From positions 19,805-83,804 of the forward strand of contig CADADN010000009.1 in NCBI GenBank assembly GCA_902786665.1: 64,000 nt of DNA. The letters run 5' to 3'. The position numbers and the translations under genes were made by a program. A model generated the notes under the pieces. That model was not told the origin of the DNA and searched no databases. It worked only from the letters and a program-made list of their open reading frames with translations. Origin of the DNA: an uncultured Prevotellaceae bacterium. Lineage in GTDB: Bacteria > Bacteroidota > Bacteroidia > Bacteroidales > Bacteroidaceae. Shown here piece by piece: positions 34,789-45,005 of the stretch (its first letter is position 1; every line of letters begins with the position of its first letter).

Positions 34789-36451
34789 TGTTTCTGTTTT
34801 TTCCGAGTAGTTCTTCGGCGTTGCGGATGGCGGCTTCGGTGATGTCGCTTCCACTGAGCATTTGTGCTATTTCGTTGATGCGCTCCTGGCTGCTGAGTCG
34901 GCGCATGTGGCTGGTGGTGCCCTCGTCGCCCTCCTCTTTGTATACTTTGTAGTGTGAGGCGCCTCTTGCCGCTATCTGTGGAAGGTGGGTGATGCTGATG
35001 ACCTGGCGGTCGTGGTCGCCCATCTCTTGCATGATGCGACCCATCATCTCCGCCACCTTGCCGCTCACTCCCGTGTCTATTTCGTCGAAGATGATGGTGG
35101 GCAGTTTCACGGCACCGCTGATCATGGCCTTCAGTGAAAGCATCACGCGTGCGATTTCACCGCCCGATGCCACTTGTGCCACGGGTTGAAGGGGAGTGCT
35201 TGTGTTGGCAGAGAAGAGGAACGACACCTTGTCGTGACCGTCATCGGAGAGCGGCTTCTCTTGCAACTGCACCTCGAACTTCACCTTCGGGATGCCCAGT
35301 GGCACCAAGCGCAGCCTCATTTCCTCCTCCACGGTTCGGGCGGCAGTGTTGCGAATGGCTGTCAGTTGGTCGGCCTTCTCTTCGCATGCCGTTTTCAAGT
35401 GGGACAGTTGAGCTTCCATTTCTTGCAGCTGTTCATCACCGCCGTCGATTTGTCCCAATTGTCGCTCGATGTCCTGTTTCAAGGCTATCAGTTCGCTCAC
35501 GTTCTCCACGTGATATTTCTGTTCCAGGTGGTAGATGGTGTCCAATCTATTGTCCACCTCCTCCATGCGGTTGGGGTCGAACTCCACCTCCTCGGCTTTC
35601 ATCGACACTTCCGAGGCGATGTCCTTCAGTTCGATAAAGCAACTCTCCAGGCGTTCGGCAGCCTCGGCGATGTCTTTGAACACATCCTTCACGCCGTCGA
35701 TGCCGTGGCTGGCGCTCTTCAGCCGCTCCACCACGCCGCCTTCACCCGAAAGGAGGTCGTCGGCCTCGTAGAGTGCGCTTTTGATTTCTTCTGCGTGAGA
35801 GAGCATCTCTTGTTCTTCTTCCAGTTGTTCTTGCTCGCCTTCCGCCAGGCGGGCCTCTTCCAACTCATGGTATTGAAATCGGAGGAAATCCTCGCTCTCG
35901 CGGTTCTTGCGCAGTTGCTCGCGTGTCTTTTCTATCTCTTTCGCCAGTGCCCGGTAGGCGTTGAATGCTGTCTGGTAGTCGGTCAGTGCTTGCGCATTGC
36001 CGGCGATGATGTCGAGCACGTTGAGTTGGAAGTCCTCCTTGTTGAGTAGCAGGTTTTGGTGCTGGCTGTGGATGTCGACAAGCATTGCCCCCAGTTCGCG
36101 GAGCGTGGTGAGTGCCACGGGGGTGTCGTTGACGAAAGCACGGCTTTTCCCCGCACTGGTCACCTCTCGTCTGAGGATGCAGTCGCCCTCGTCGTAGTCG
36201 AGGTCTTTCTCCTCGAAGAACGGCTCCATGTCGTATTTGCGCAGGTCGAAGTGTGCTTCCACGGTGCAGCGGTCGCGTCCGGCCTTGATGGCCTTGGTGT
36301 CGGCGCGTTGGCCGAGCAGCAGTCCCAGTGCTCCGAGGATGATGCTCTTGCCTGCGCCCGTCTCTCCGGTGATGACGGAGAATCCTCCCTCGAACGAGAT
36401 GTCGAGTTCGTCTATCAGGGTGAAGTTCTTGATATATAGTTGGCGTAGCAT
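34784..36451 (-). CDS. recN: DNA repair protein RecN
   Basis: An SMC-like ATPase acting in double-strand break repair. The 555-aa protein has family length. It shows MLRQLYIKNFTLIDELDISF, the Walker A motif ITGETGAGKSIILGAL, a long coiled-coil middle, the signature VASGGEIARVMLSLK and Walker B PTIIFDEIDTGVSGKVAEMM. The PorD/DUF4835 gene is directly upstream on the same strand (24 bp), an arrangement usual in Bacteroidota. Confidence 0.95.
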   Translation of the reverse strand: MLRQLYIKNFTLIDELDISFEGGFSVITGETGAGKSIILGALGLLLGQRADTKAIKAGRDRCTVEAHFDLRKYDMEPFFEEKDLDYDEGDCILRREVTSAGKSRAFVNDTPVALTTLRELGAMLVDIHSQHQNLLLNKEDFQLNVLDIIAGNAQALTDYQTAFNAYRALAKEIEKTREQLRKNRESEDFLRFQYHELEEARLAEGEQEQLEEEQEMLSHAEEIKSALYEADDLLSGEGGVVERLKSASHGIDGVKDVFKDIAEAAERLESCFIELKDIASEVSMKAEEVEFDPNRMEEVDNRLDTIYHLEQKYHVENVSELIALKQDIERQLGQIDGGDEQLQEMEAQLSHLKTACEEKADQLTAIRNTAARTVEEEMRLRLVPLGIPKVKFEVQLQEKPLSDDGHDKVSFLFSANTSTPLQPVAQVASGGEIARVMLSLKAMISGAVKLPTIIFDEIDTGVSGKVAEMMGRIMQEMGDHDRQVISITHLPQIAARGASHYKVYKEEGDEGTTSHMRRLSSQERINEIAQMLSGSDITEAAIRNAEELLGKNRNT

Positions 36452-36475
36452 GTGCTGGATGACGTTAAAGGGATG

Positions 36476-37378
36476 TCATTGCTTGATTTTCTCCCATGCG
36501 GTGTTTTGGGAGGCGTTGATTCCGAAAAGGATGTCATACACCTTTTCCTTCTCGTTCTGCGTGCCCTTGCCCTTGTAGATGTTGGCCAGTTCGTCTTTCT
36601 TGTAATCGGTCCAAATCTGGGGGAGCATGCTCAGCGGCTTGTTCTCATGCGCCTTTTTCAGGCACTCCTCAAGGGCGGTGGTCACGTTGGTGCGCCCGCG
36701 CTCCACATTGGTGGACATCTCGTCCAATCCCTTGCGATAGTAGTCGTATTGTAGCTGACGGAAGGGTTGCATGCCGCCGTCGAGGTAGTCGTTGATGATG
36801 GCGAAGCGGTTGCGGTCGTTGTCAAACGCCTTCCAGCCAGGGAAGTTGAGGTTTTGGGCGTTGTTGGTGAGGTTCATGCACCGTTGCAGCACGTCCTCGC
36901 CGCCCATGGGTGAGAAACTGTCGAGGTCGAGGCCGATGATCAGGTAGGCGTAGTATGCGATGAGGGCAACGAGTTGGTTGTCGATGATTTCCTCATTGAA
37001 CTCCAGTTGGTCGAACTGTTGGAACTCGAAAGTGAAGTCGTTGTCCCTGTTGTTGTACAACGTGGTGGTGTAGGCGGAGTTCCACACAGGACGGTTGGCT
37101 TGGATGAGCGCATTGCAGGTGAAGAGGTTCGACGAATTGTCATATTTCGTCACTGTGATGTTGAAATTGCACGTGATGCGCTCGTTTTGCTGAAACTGCA
37201 AACTGGTCCACTGCTTTTCGTTGATGAATTGCTCCAGTGTCTCCTGGAGATTGTCGAATACGCTGGCATCGGTGCCTTGTATCTGGTTGTGGTTGATGGT
37301 GACCTTCGCCGACAGTTCCTGGGCGTGTGCACAGAGGGTTGCGACTGCCATGAAAGCCAAGATGAATACCTTTTTCAT
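36476..37378 (-). CDS. porD: DUF4835 / PorD-family secreted protein
   Basis: A 300-aa protein with a signal peptide (MKKVFILAFMAVATLCAHA). It matches the DUF4835 family, named PorD in type IX secretion annotations (VTINHNQIQGTDASVFDNLQ, PVWNSAYTTTLYNN, IGLDLDSFSPMGGEDVLQR). The exact role in secretion is not well defined. Its place next to recN is conserved in the phylum. The start at 37378 skips two codons (MH) of the open frame because MKK begins a standard signal peptide. Confidence 0.85.
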   Translation of the reverse strand: MKKVFILAFMAVATLCAHAQELSAKVTINHNQIQGTDASVFDNLQETLEQFINEKQWTSLQFQQNERITCNFNITVTKYDNSSNLFTCNALIQANRPVWNSAYTTTLYNNRDNDFTFEFQQFDQLEFNEEIIDNQLVALIAYYAYLIIGLDLDSFSPMGGEDVLQRCMNLTNNAQNLNFPGWKAFDNDRNRFAIINDYLDGGMQPFRQLQYDYYRKGLDEMSTNVERGRTNVTTALEECLKKAHENKPLSMLPQIWTDYKKDELANIYKGKGTQNEKEKVYDILFGINASQNTAWEKIKQ

Positions 37379-37572
37379 ATGCATGATGGGTGTGGGTCTT
37401 GTTTGGTGGGGGCAAAATTAGGAAAAATAGGCGCAATAACCGCTTGTAAAACGCAAAAAAATCAAAAAAGTACCATACTTTGATAAGATAATATTACAAT
37501 AATTCATAAATTAGATGTAATTTTGTACCGAAATTACGCCCTATCTTTTACTAACAAATTAAACAAACGCTT

Positions 37573-39651
37573 ATGAAGAAAATTTTTACTTTGTTTGCCG
37601 TTGCCATCATTGCACTTTCTGTCAATGCACAGGAGAAGGTGCTGTTTGAGAATGGTGGTGCTTATGGCAATGGAGCAACTCTGACTTCAGAGAACGCCAA
37701 GGTGGTGCTGGGCAACGACCGCACGACCAAGAACTATGATGTCAAGCTCTCTACCGCAAAGGCTTACTGTGCCGAGTTGTTCGGACAGCAGGTGATGGTG
37801 GAGAACAGCGAGACAGGGGAGATGGAGGAGAAGACCCGCGTGGTGTATGTCGTGGGCAACCAGAACCCCAAAGATGGTGAGCTTGAAGGTGATGCCAGCA
37901 AAGGTTCTGGCTACAAGCCTGAGAGCATGAACCTCCCGCAGTCGGGTACATATTATATGATTACTCCTTCCAAGGACGGTCATATGGTTGTTTTCGTGGT
38001 CATCAACAGTGGAAAGAACCTCTATGTGGTGAAGAGCAATGGCGAGTGCCTGCCGAAGGAGCAGCTCACCGTCAAGGCTGATGGCGACGAGGCTAGAGTG
38101 GTGCCTATGAACGATGACTTTACCATCGACGAGAAAATCACGGGCACGTTGGAGTTCGATGTCGTGGCCAATGAGACCTATTATGTGTTCTGCACAGGCT
38201 CGAAGCTCAGCTTCGGTGGTTATGTGTTCACTCCCAAGGCTGACGTAGGTCCCGGCCCCGGTGGCTTGGTCATCGACCCTGCTCTTCCTGTTACATTTGA
38301 TTCATGGGAAGCCAATTTCCTCATCCAGAAGACCGATGTGAAGGCAGGCGACCAGTTCGTGTTCACTTGCGAGCCTGTTGAAGTTGAAGGTTGGGAGTGG
38401 GGACCCCAGGTTCTCCCGAAGAACAATGCCAATTGGAACGACCTTGGCGGCGCTCTCGTTCCCAATGCCGAGGGCAAGGCCATCTTCAAGATTACCGAGG
38501 AATTTGCATCTGCCATCAATGACAATGGCGGCCTCCGTGTCCAAGGTATGGCTGTCAAGGTGACTGCTGTTGAGTATGTCGAGGGAACTCCCGGCCCAGG
38601 TCCTGGTCCCGATGGCGAGCATGTCAGCATCATCGACAAGTTCACCTACACATGGAATGCCAGCGAGACTGTGACCCACAATGCAGATGGCTCCATCACC
38701 TTCAATGCCGTGTCTTGGGGTGGCTTGGCAGCTTGGCTTGCAGAGAACGACATTCCTGTCGACTGGTCTGAATATACCAAGATTGTGTTTGAGTATGCAG
38801 AGCCCACCACTGTCACCACACAGGTCGTCGTGCAGACGGCAAATGGTGATGTGAAGGCTTCGGGCGAAGCAGGTATCACCAAGCTCGAGTGCCCGTTCGA
38901 CGGTAATGATGTCACCCAGGTCAACCAAGTGGCTCTCCAGTGCTCCGATGCCACCACATTGGTCATCAAGGATATCTATCTCGTCAAGGCTGGCGGCAAT
39001 GTCGACCCGCAACCCGAGGAAGGCTGGCTTGAACTCGTCAAGAACGGCGACGTGGAAGGTGAGGACGGTACAAGTCTCATCTCCAAGAACGGTGCCGATG
39101 GCGGTGCATTCGTCTTCAATCCTCAGGCAGGTGTTGGCCTCGACGGTTCAAGGGCTGCCGTGGTCGTGGCTGTTGACAACGCAGCAAACGAGTGGGATTC
39201 CCAATTCTTCATCTATGCTCCCGACCATGTGTTCGCTGCAGGTGAGGAGTACAAGGTGTCCTTCTGGGTGCGTGCCGACAAGGCTACCGCTGTCTCCGTC
39301 CAGGCTCACAGGCAGGCTGGCGACTATCTCCACTGGGCCGTCATCACCAATGGCGAGCAAGTCAACATTCCTACCGAATGGACAGAGGTGACTTATCAAG
39401 GAACTGTCTCCGCAGAGCAGGAAGGCATGCAGACCATCGCCTTCAACCTCAACCAAGACAAAACTCTTGCCAACACCTACTACTTCGACAACGTCTCATG
39501 GAAGTTGAAAGTGGATGAGGCTGGCGTGAAGGAACTAGACACAGTGAAACAACCGATGAATGGTCAGAAGTACAATCTGGCTGGCATGCGCGTGGGCGAC
39601 GACTACAAGGGTATCGTCATCCAGAACGGTCGCAAGTTCATCCAGAAATAA
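37573..39651 (+). CDS. Secreted multi-domain carbohydrate-binding-like protein
   Basis: A 692-aa protein with a signal peptide (MKKIFTLFAVAIIALSVNA). Several beta-sandwich modules are separated by linkers rich in Gly-Pro (PGPGPDGEH). The last module (about residues 490-650) resembles CBM4/9-type domains (WLELVKNGDVEGEDGTSLIS, YKVSFWVRADKATAVSVQAH). The tail has YNLAGMRVGDDYKGIVIQNGRKFIQK-type sorting features. No catalytic motif was seen. A -7 box TAATTTTG (37518-37525) lies upstream and a terminator downstream, so it is monocistronic. It may bind cell-surface or plant glycans. Confidence 0.8.
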   Translation: MKKIFTLFAVAIIALSVNAQEKVLFENGGAYGNGATLTSENAKVVLGNDRTTKNYDVKLSTAKAYCAELFGQQVMVENSETGEMEEKTRVVYVVGNQNPKDGELEGDASKGSGYKPESMNLPQSGTYYMITPSKDGHMVVFVVINSGKNLYVVKSNGECLPKEQLTVKADGDEARVVPMNDDFTIDEKITGTLEFDVVANETYYVFCTGSKLSFGGYVFTPKADVGPGPGGLVIDPALPVTFDSWEANFLIQKTDVKAGDQFVFTCEPVEVEGWEWGPQVLPKNNANWNDLGGALVPNAEGKAIFKITEEFASAINDNGGLRVQGMAVKVTAVEYVEGTPGPGPGPDGEHVSIIDKFTYTWNASETVTHNADGSITFNAVSWGGLAAWLAENDIPVDWSEYTKIVFEYAEPTTVTTQVVVQTANGDVKASGEAGITKLECPFDGNDVTQVNQVALQCSDATTLVIKDIYLVKAGGNVDPQPEEGWLELVKNGDVEGEDGTSLISKNGADGGAFVFNPQAGVGLDGSRAAVVVAVDNAANEWDSQFFIYAPDHVFAAGEEYKVSFWVRADKATAVSVQAHRQAGDYLHWAVITNGEQVNIPTEWTEVTYQGTVSAEQEGMQTIAFNLNQDKTLANTYYFDNVSWKLKVDEAGVKELDTVKQPMNGQKYNLAGMRVGDDYKGIVIQNGRKFIQK

Positions 39652-39670
39652 ACAGTAAAACCAACAAACA

Positions 39671-39702
39671 GGGAGGGTGGCCTCACGACCACCCTCTTTT
39701 AT
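39671..39702 (+). terminator. Terminator after the carbohydrate-binding protein
   Basis: Arms 39673-39680 and 39689-39696 (GAGGGTGG / CCACCCTC) with an 8-nt loop, followed by TTTTATT. Confidence 0.88.
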
Positions 39703-39726
39703 TAAAACTCGCTCCCTCTAAGGACA

Positions 39727-39822
39727 CTACGAATCCTAGAAAATCTAGAATACTTAGAAAATCTAGAATACCTAGAATATCTAGAACTTCCTAGTACTTC
39801 CTAGAACTTCCTAATATCCTAT
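39727..39822. repeat. CTAG-type tandem repeat upstream of the mannan locus
   Basis: About nine CTAG or CTTAG/CTAAT cores at 9-10 bp spacing (CTAGAATAC, CTAGAACTT units), between the terminator and the SusC gene. Confidence 0.8.
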
Positions 39823-39924
39823 GAGCGATCCGAGTCTGCCAAGCGGCACAAAGCAAACTACAACAAAAAGATTCCTCTTGAAGGAAATATATATAAGGGA
39901 CTCAACCTAAAAACCTATTTTGAT

Positions 39925-42900
39925 ATGAATTTAAGAAAGTCTATGAAGAAGCATGGCCTTATTGTATTATATAAGGTGATGTTGTTATTCTTGACGTTGC
40001 TGCCTTTGCAGGCGTTTGCCCAGACGGTGGAAGGCACGGTGGTCGACGAGGCCAATGGCGACCCCATCATCGGTGCTACCGTCAAAATCAAGGGCTCCAG
40101 CACCGGCGTGGTGACAGACATCGATGGCAACTATTCCATCGAAGCTGCTGTAGGCCAGACGTTGGAATTCTCCTACATTGGTTACTCCACCCTTGCTGTG
40201 AAGGTCACCAAGGCAGGGCAGCTCAACGTCCGTCTCTCCGAGGACACCCACACCCTCGACCAAGTCGTCGTGGTGGGTTATGGTACGATGAAGCGCAGCG
40301 ACCTCACGGGAGCCGTGGGTAGCATCGACGAGAAAGCCATCAAGCAAGGTGTGAACACCAACATCGAGCAGGCCATGCAAGGCCGCATCGCCGGTGTGCA
40401 GGTGACCCAGAACTCCGGTGCGCCGGGTGGTGGCATCTCCGTGCAGATTCGTGGCGTCAACTCCCTTTCCGCCAACGAGCCGCTCTACATCATCGACGGC
40501 ATCGCCGTGTCGGGACAGACCGACGGCAACTCCAGCGCCTTGGCAGGACTCAACCCCTCCGACATCGTCTCCCTTGAAGTGCTCAAGGATGCCTCCGCCA
40601 CAGCCATCTATGGCTCCAGGGCCTCCAATGGCGTGGTGCTCATCACCACCAAGCGAGGAACGGAAGGCAAGACCCAGGTGCTGTATGAGGGTTATGCCGG
40701 ATGGCAGCAAATCCCCACGCAACTCGATCTGATGAACCTCAAGGAGTATGCCGTGTTCTACAATGAGCGAGGACGACTCTATGGAGGCGACTGGGCCATG
40801 CGTGAGGACTTCAAGGACCCGTCGTTGCTCACTGAAGGCACCGACTGGCAGGACGTGCTCTTCCAGACCGCCTTCATGCACAACCACCAACTCAATCTCA
40901 GCGGAGGTTCCAAAGACACCAAGTTCTCCATCTCCGGAGGCTATCTCGACCAGGACGGCATCGGCATCGGCTCTAGCTTCCAAAGGGCTTCTTTCCGTTC
41001 CAACCTCGACATGAACGTCAACAAATGGATGTCGGTGGGCGCCAACGTGTCGTTTGCCAACACCAAGCGAACCGTCACCTTCGACGAGTCGAACGTCATA
41101 CAAATCGCACTGTCGCAGTTCCCCGACGTCGCCGCCAAGAACCCCGACGGCACCTACGGATTCAACAGCGATGCCACGGACAAGTTCAACGTCTCCTACC
41201 AAAACCCCCTCTTCGAGGCCGACATGCGTGAGAACGATCGCAAGAACTTCTCCATCGACTATAATTTCTTCGCCAACATCATACCCGTAAAAGGGCTGAA
41301 CATACGCGTGGAGTATGGTGGCAGCAGGGGATGGAATCACACCTATCAGTTCCAACCCGACTACCAGTATGGCAACACCATCATCACTTCGCAGTCCACA
41401 CGGCGCATCGACAAGAACGAATACAACTCGTTCAAGCAATACGCCACCTATGACATCGACCCCCTCAAGGGTCACCATCTACAGATGATGCTAGGCCATG
41501 AGGCACAGTGGGGCGAGTGGGGCTTCCTTTCCGGCAGCAGGAAAGGCTTCGTCTCCGACGACATCCACTACCTCAGTGTGGGCGACGCCAACACCGCCAC
41601 CAATGACAACGGTGGCAACACCTGGAGCATCGAGTCCTATTTCGGACGTCTCAACTACAACATCCATGACAGGTATCTCCTCACCGCCACCCTCAGAACC
41701 GACGGTTCCTCCAGCTTCAGCAAGGACAACAGATGGGGATGGTTCCCCTCTGCCGCCATCGCCTGGCGCATCACTCAGGAGAAGTTCATGGAGAACGTCA
41801 AATGGCTGCACAACGCCAAACTCCGTCTGGGATGGGGTCTCGTGGGCAACCAGCAGGCTGGCAGTTATGCCTATGGCTCAACCCTCAAACCCATCACCAC
41901 GGCATGGGGCACCGGCTTCCTTCCCTCCAACGTGGGCAACCCCGACCTCACATGGGAGTCCACCAAGGCCTGGAACATCGGTCTCGACCTCAACCTCTTC
42001 AGCCGCATCGAAATCATCATCGACGCCTACCTTAAGAACACCGACAACCTCTTGATGACCGCCGCACTGCCCACCTACGCCAATATGAACAGTTGGCTGG
42101 GAATGAACGCTCCATGGGTGAACGCCGGAAGCATCCGGAACAAGGGTATCGAGTTCACCATCAACTCACAGAACATCAAGACGAAAGACTTTGACTGGCG
42201 CACGGGACTGACATTGAGCATCAACCGCAACAAACTCGTCAAACTCAACAGTACGGCATCGGCCATACAGGGTGTCGACAACAGGAACCTCACCTACACC
42301 TTGTCGGAAGTAGGAGGAGCCGTGGGACGATTCTATGGATACAACGTCGTCGGCATGTTCACCTGCGAGGACGACTTCTACCAGAAGAACCAACTCGGAG
42401 AATACATGCTCGACAAGGATGGCAACCGCCTGCCAGTGGCAAGACCGGTGGCCACCGACGGTTCCATGCATCCCATCCAAGTGGATGGCATCTGGGTGGG
42501 TGACTACATCTTCGAGGATGTCAACGGTGACGGCGTCATCGACGAGAGCGACCGCAAGTACATCGGCGACCCCAACCCCGACTTCACCTTCGGCATCAAC
42601 AATGTCATCACGTGGAAGAATTTCGAACTCTCCTTCTTCTTCAACGGAAGCGTGGGCAACGACATCTACAACTATGTGCGCGAGCGTCACACCAACTACC
42701 TCAACTGGGGCAACTACCTCAGTTCGGTGGCCGACTTCGCACGCATCGAGTTGCGCGACCCCGACGGACTGGGAACAGACATCTCCAATGTCTATGTGGC
42801 CAACGCCGAGACGGCACAAAGCCAGCGCATCAACCCCGCTCACACCAACCTCAACGAGAACAACCGTGTCAGCACGAGATTCATCGAGGATGGTTCCTAC

Positions 42901-43137
42901 ATCAGGCTGAAGACCCTCTCACTCGCTTGGAACATGCCATGGAAGTGGTCGCACAAGATTGGCATCGAATGGTTGCAACTCTATGTCAACGCGCAGAACC
43001 TCTTCACCATCTCCAAATATGATGGTTACGACCCGGAAATCGGCGCATACAACCAGAGCGTCATCATGCAAGGCATCGACATGTATCGATATCCCTCGCA
43101 GAGAATCTACAATGTAGGTCTGAAAGTGAAATTCTAA
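39925..43137 (+). CDS. SusC-family TonB-dependent receptor of the mannan locus
   Basis: Outer-membrane importer of oligosaccharides, 1070 aa. A signal peptide ends near LLPLQAFAQ. A regulatory beta-sandwich follows (GTVVDEANGDPIIGATV), then LDQVVVVGYGTMKRSDLTGAV, the plug (MQGRIAGVQVTQNSGAPGGG, LEVLKDASATAIYGSRASNG) and a full barrel ending in RIYNVGLKVKF, a typical aromatic C-terminus. SusD, a glycan-binding protein and mannanases follow within 60 bp each, so the substrate is probably beta-manno-oligosaccharides. Confidence 0.95.
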   Translation: MNLRKSMKKHGLIVLYKVMLLFLTLLPLQAFAQTVEGTVVDEANGDPIIGATVKIKGSSTGVVTDIDGNYSIEAAVGQTLEFSYIGYSTLAVKVTKAGQLNVRLSEDTHTLDQVVVVGYGTMKRSDLTGAVGSIDEKAIKQGVNTNIEQAMQGRIAGVQVTQNSGAPGGGISVQIRGVNSLSANEPLYIIDGIAVSGQTDGNSSALAGLNPSDIVSLEVLKDASATAIYGSRASNGVVLITTKRGTEGKTQVLYEGYAGWQQIPTQLDLMNLKEYAVFYNERGRLYGGDWAMREDFKDPSLLTEGTDWQDVLFQTAFMHNHQLNLSGGSKDTKFSISGGYLDQDGIGIGSSFQRASFRSNLDMNVNKWMSVGANVSFANTKRTVTFDESNVIQIALSQFPDVAAKNPDGTYGFNSDATDKFNVSYQNPLFEADMRENDRKNFSIDYNFFANIIPVKGLNIRVEYGGSRGWNHTYQFQPDYQYGNTIITSQSTRRIDKNEYNSFKQYATYDIDPLKGHHLQMMLGHEAQWGEWGFLSGSRKGFVSDDIHYLSVGDANTATNDNGGNTWSIESYFGRLNYNIHDRYLLTATLRTDGSSSFSKDNRWGWFPSAAIAWRITQEKFMENVKWLHNAKLRLGWGLVGNQQAGSYAYGSTLKPITTAWGTGFLPSNVGNPDLTWESTKAWNIGLDLNLFSRIEIIIDAYLKNTDNLLMTAALPTYANMNSWLGMNAPWVNAGSIRNKGIEFTINSQNIKTKDFDWRTGLTLSINRNKLVKLNSTASAIQGVDNRNLTYTLSEVGGAVGRFYGYNVVGMFTCEDDFYQKNQLGEYMLDKDGNRLPVARPVATDGSMHPIQVDGIWVGDYIFEDVNGDGVIDESDRKYIGDPNPDFTFGINNVITWKNFELSFFFNGSVGNDIYNYVRERHTNYLNWGNYLSSVADFARIELRDPDGLGTDISNVYVANAETAQSQRINPAHTNLNENNRVSTRFIEDGSYIRLKTLSLAWNMPWKWSHKIGIEWLQLYVNAQNLFTISKYDGYDPEIGAYNQSVIMQGIDMYRYPSQRIYNVGLKVKF

Positions 43138-43177
43138 GATGGTGCATCATTGTTATAATTCTAATAGGACTGAAAAT

Positions 43178-44980
43178 ATGAAAACCAGAATATTTGAACA
43201 CATCATTCTCGGGGTTTGTTGCTGCATGACACTTGGACTTGCCAGTTGCGGCGAGGACTTCCTCGACAAGACACCCGAGAGCGAATATGTAGCCAGCACA
43301 TATTACAACAGCGATGCCGCTGTGATCAAAGCCATCGAACCTCTCTACAACCGTGCTTGGCACGAGTTCAACAGGCGTTCTCTCATGGCAATGGGCTCCA
43401 TCAGGGCCAACGATGCCTGGAACCCCTATGTCAACGCGGAGTTCGCAAGGTTCCAACTCACAGGACTCGACGAGAACGTCGCTGCTGCATGGTCGGCTCT
43501 TTACAACGTGGTGAGCATGACCACCGAGACCATCGACAACGTCAGGAACTACGCCACAAGCGATGTCTCCGAAGAGGTGAAGAACCAAGCCTACGGTGAG
43601 TGCTACCTCCTCAGGGCAACCGCCTATTTCTACCTCCTCAGGGGATGGGGCGATATCGTGCTTTATGAGAACAACCAGGAAATCATCAACCAGCCCATCA
43701 GGCCCCTCACCAAGGAAGAGGACGTGCTCAAGTTCATCGTGCGCGACCTCCGTCGTGCCATCGACCTCCTCCCCGTCGTGGGCGCCGACCACCATCCTTC
43801 GCGCTATGCCGCCAAGGCCATGCTGGCAAAGGTGCTGCTCGCACAGAGTGGATGGAACAAGAGCGAGCGCGACCAGGCCATCCTCAACGAAGTGGTACAA
43901 CTCTGCGACGAGGTCATCAACTGCGGACAGTTCGCCCTCATGGACGACTATGAGCAACTCTTCCGCATGCAGAACAACGACAACCCCGAGACCATCCTCG
44001 CACTTCGCTGGGCAAAACCCAGTTCCAACGAGTATGGCTCGATGAATGCCACCTATTCCGACCTCGCCTCCAACGACATCTCCGACGACGTCAACGTATG
44101 GGGTGGCTCGCTCTGTCCCTCGCCCGACATGATCGACTATTACAACGAGGAACCCGCCGACTCCTTCCGCCTCCGCGGCACCTTCTTCTCCTTCGGACGT
44201 CACTACGACTACCTCTGGATGAACGAGGGTGGCTACACCTACAAGAAAAACTGGATGCAGGTGAAGAAAGGCGTGCTCGGAAGGAAGGCCGACGCCAATG
44301 GCGAACTCGACCAGATGGCATCGCCGCTCAACACCTACATCATGCGCCTGGCCGACGTCTATCTCACCAAGGCAGAGGCTTTGCTCGGCAACAAGGTGGA
44401 AACATCCGACCCGCAGGCATTGGCAGCATTCAACGCCACACGCATAAGGGCCAAGTTGCAGCCGAAGACCTCCTTCTCCTTCGATGACCTCATCCGTGAA
44501 AGACGCATCGAGTTCTGCATGGAATACCTTAACTGGTTCGACATGGTGGTGTGGTACCGCTGGAAGCCGCAATACATGCTCGACTTCTTCAACAACAAGC
44601 AGCACCGCGCCTTTGAAATCAGGGAGAACGACATCCTCAAGCACGACGATGGCACATTCAGCTACCGTGCCTTCCTCAACAGCGGCACCGACTGCTGGTA
44701 TTTCGCCGACTGGACAAATCACAACGGCGGCATCTATTGGAACGACTTCATGGCCAAGAACGTGGATGTGAACGCCAACAATGCAATGGAAAGCGGAAAC
44801 ATCATCATGACCAAGAAGGATGGATATGTCTATGATGTCAACGACCTGGTGAGCAAGAACAAGAACCTCCTTCCCATCACGCTCAACGAGGCCAACATCT
44901 TCATGCCCTATCCGGAAACCGACGTGATACAGAACCCCTATTTCAACCAGCCTGCTCAGAGCTATGATTTCGGAGAGTAA
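43178..44980 (+). CDS. SusD-family surface glycan-binding lipoprotein
   Basis: A lipid-anchored lid protein that works with the SusC receptor. The 600-aa sequence starts with MKTRIFEHIILGVCCCMTLG and a lipobox Cys in LASCGEDFLDKTPES. It shows helical TPR-like stretches and typical late motifs (RLADVYLTKAEALLG, DLIRERRIEFCMEYLNWFD). The ATG at 43178 is chosen for the lipoprotein signal; 13 upstream codons are open. It lies 40 bp after the SusC gene. Confidence 0.94.
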   Translation: MKTRIFEHIILGVCCCMTLGLASCGEDFLDKTPESEYVASTYYNSDAAVIKAIEPLYNRAWHEFNRRSLMAMGSIRANDAWNPYVNAEFARFQLTGLDENVAAAWSALYNVVSMTTETIDNVRNYATSDVSEEVKNQAYGECYLLRATAYFYLLRGWGDIVLYENNQEIINQPIRPLTKEEDVLKFIVRDLRRAIDLLPVVGADHHPSRYAAKAMLAKVLLAQSGWNKSERDQAILNEVVQLCDEVINCGQFALMDDYEQLFRMQNNDNPETILALRWAKPSSNEYGSMNATYSDLASNDISDDVNVWGGSLCPSPDMIDYYNEEPADSFRLRGTFFSFGRHYDYLWMNEGGYTYKKNWMQVKKGVLGRKADANGELDQMASPLNTYIMRLADVYLTKAEALLGNKVETSDPQALAAFNATRIRAKLQPKTSFSFDDLIRERRIEFCMEYLNWFDMVVWYRWKPQYMLDFFNNKQHRAFEIRENDILKHDDGTFSYRAFLNSGTDCWYFADWTNHNGGIYWNDFMAKNVDVNANNAMESGNIIMTKKDGYVYDVNDLVSKNKNLLPITLNEANIFMPYPETDVIQNPYFNQPAQSYDFGE

Positions 44981-45005
44981 CTTACAACCGCATAACATAC
45001 GAACC

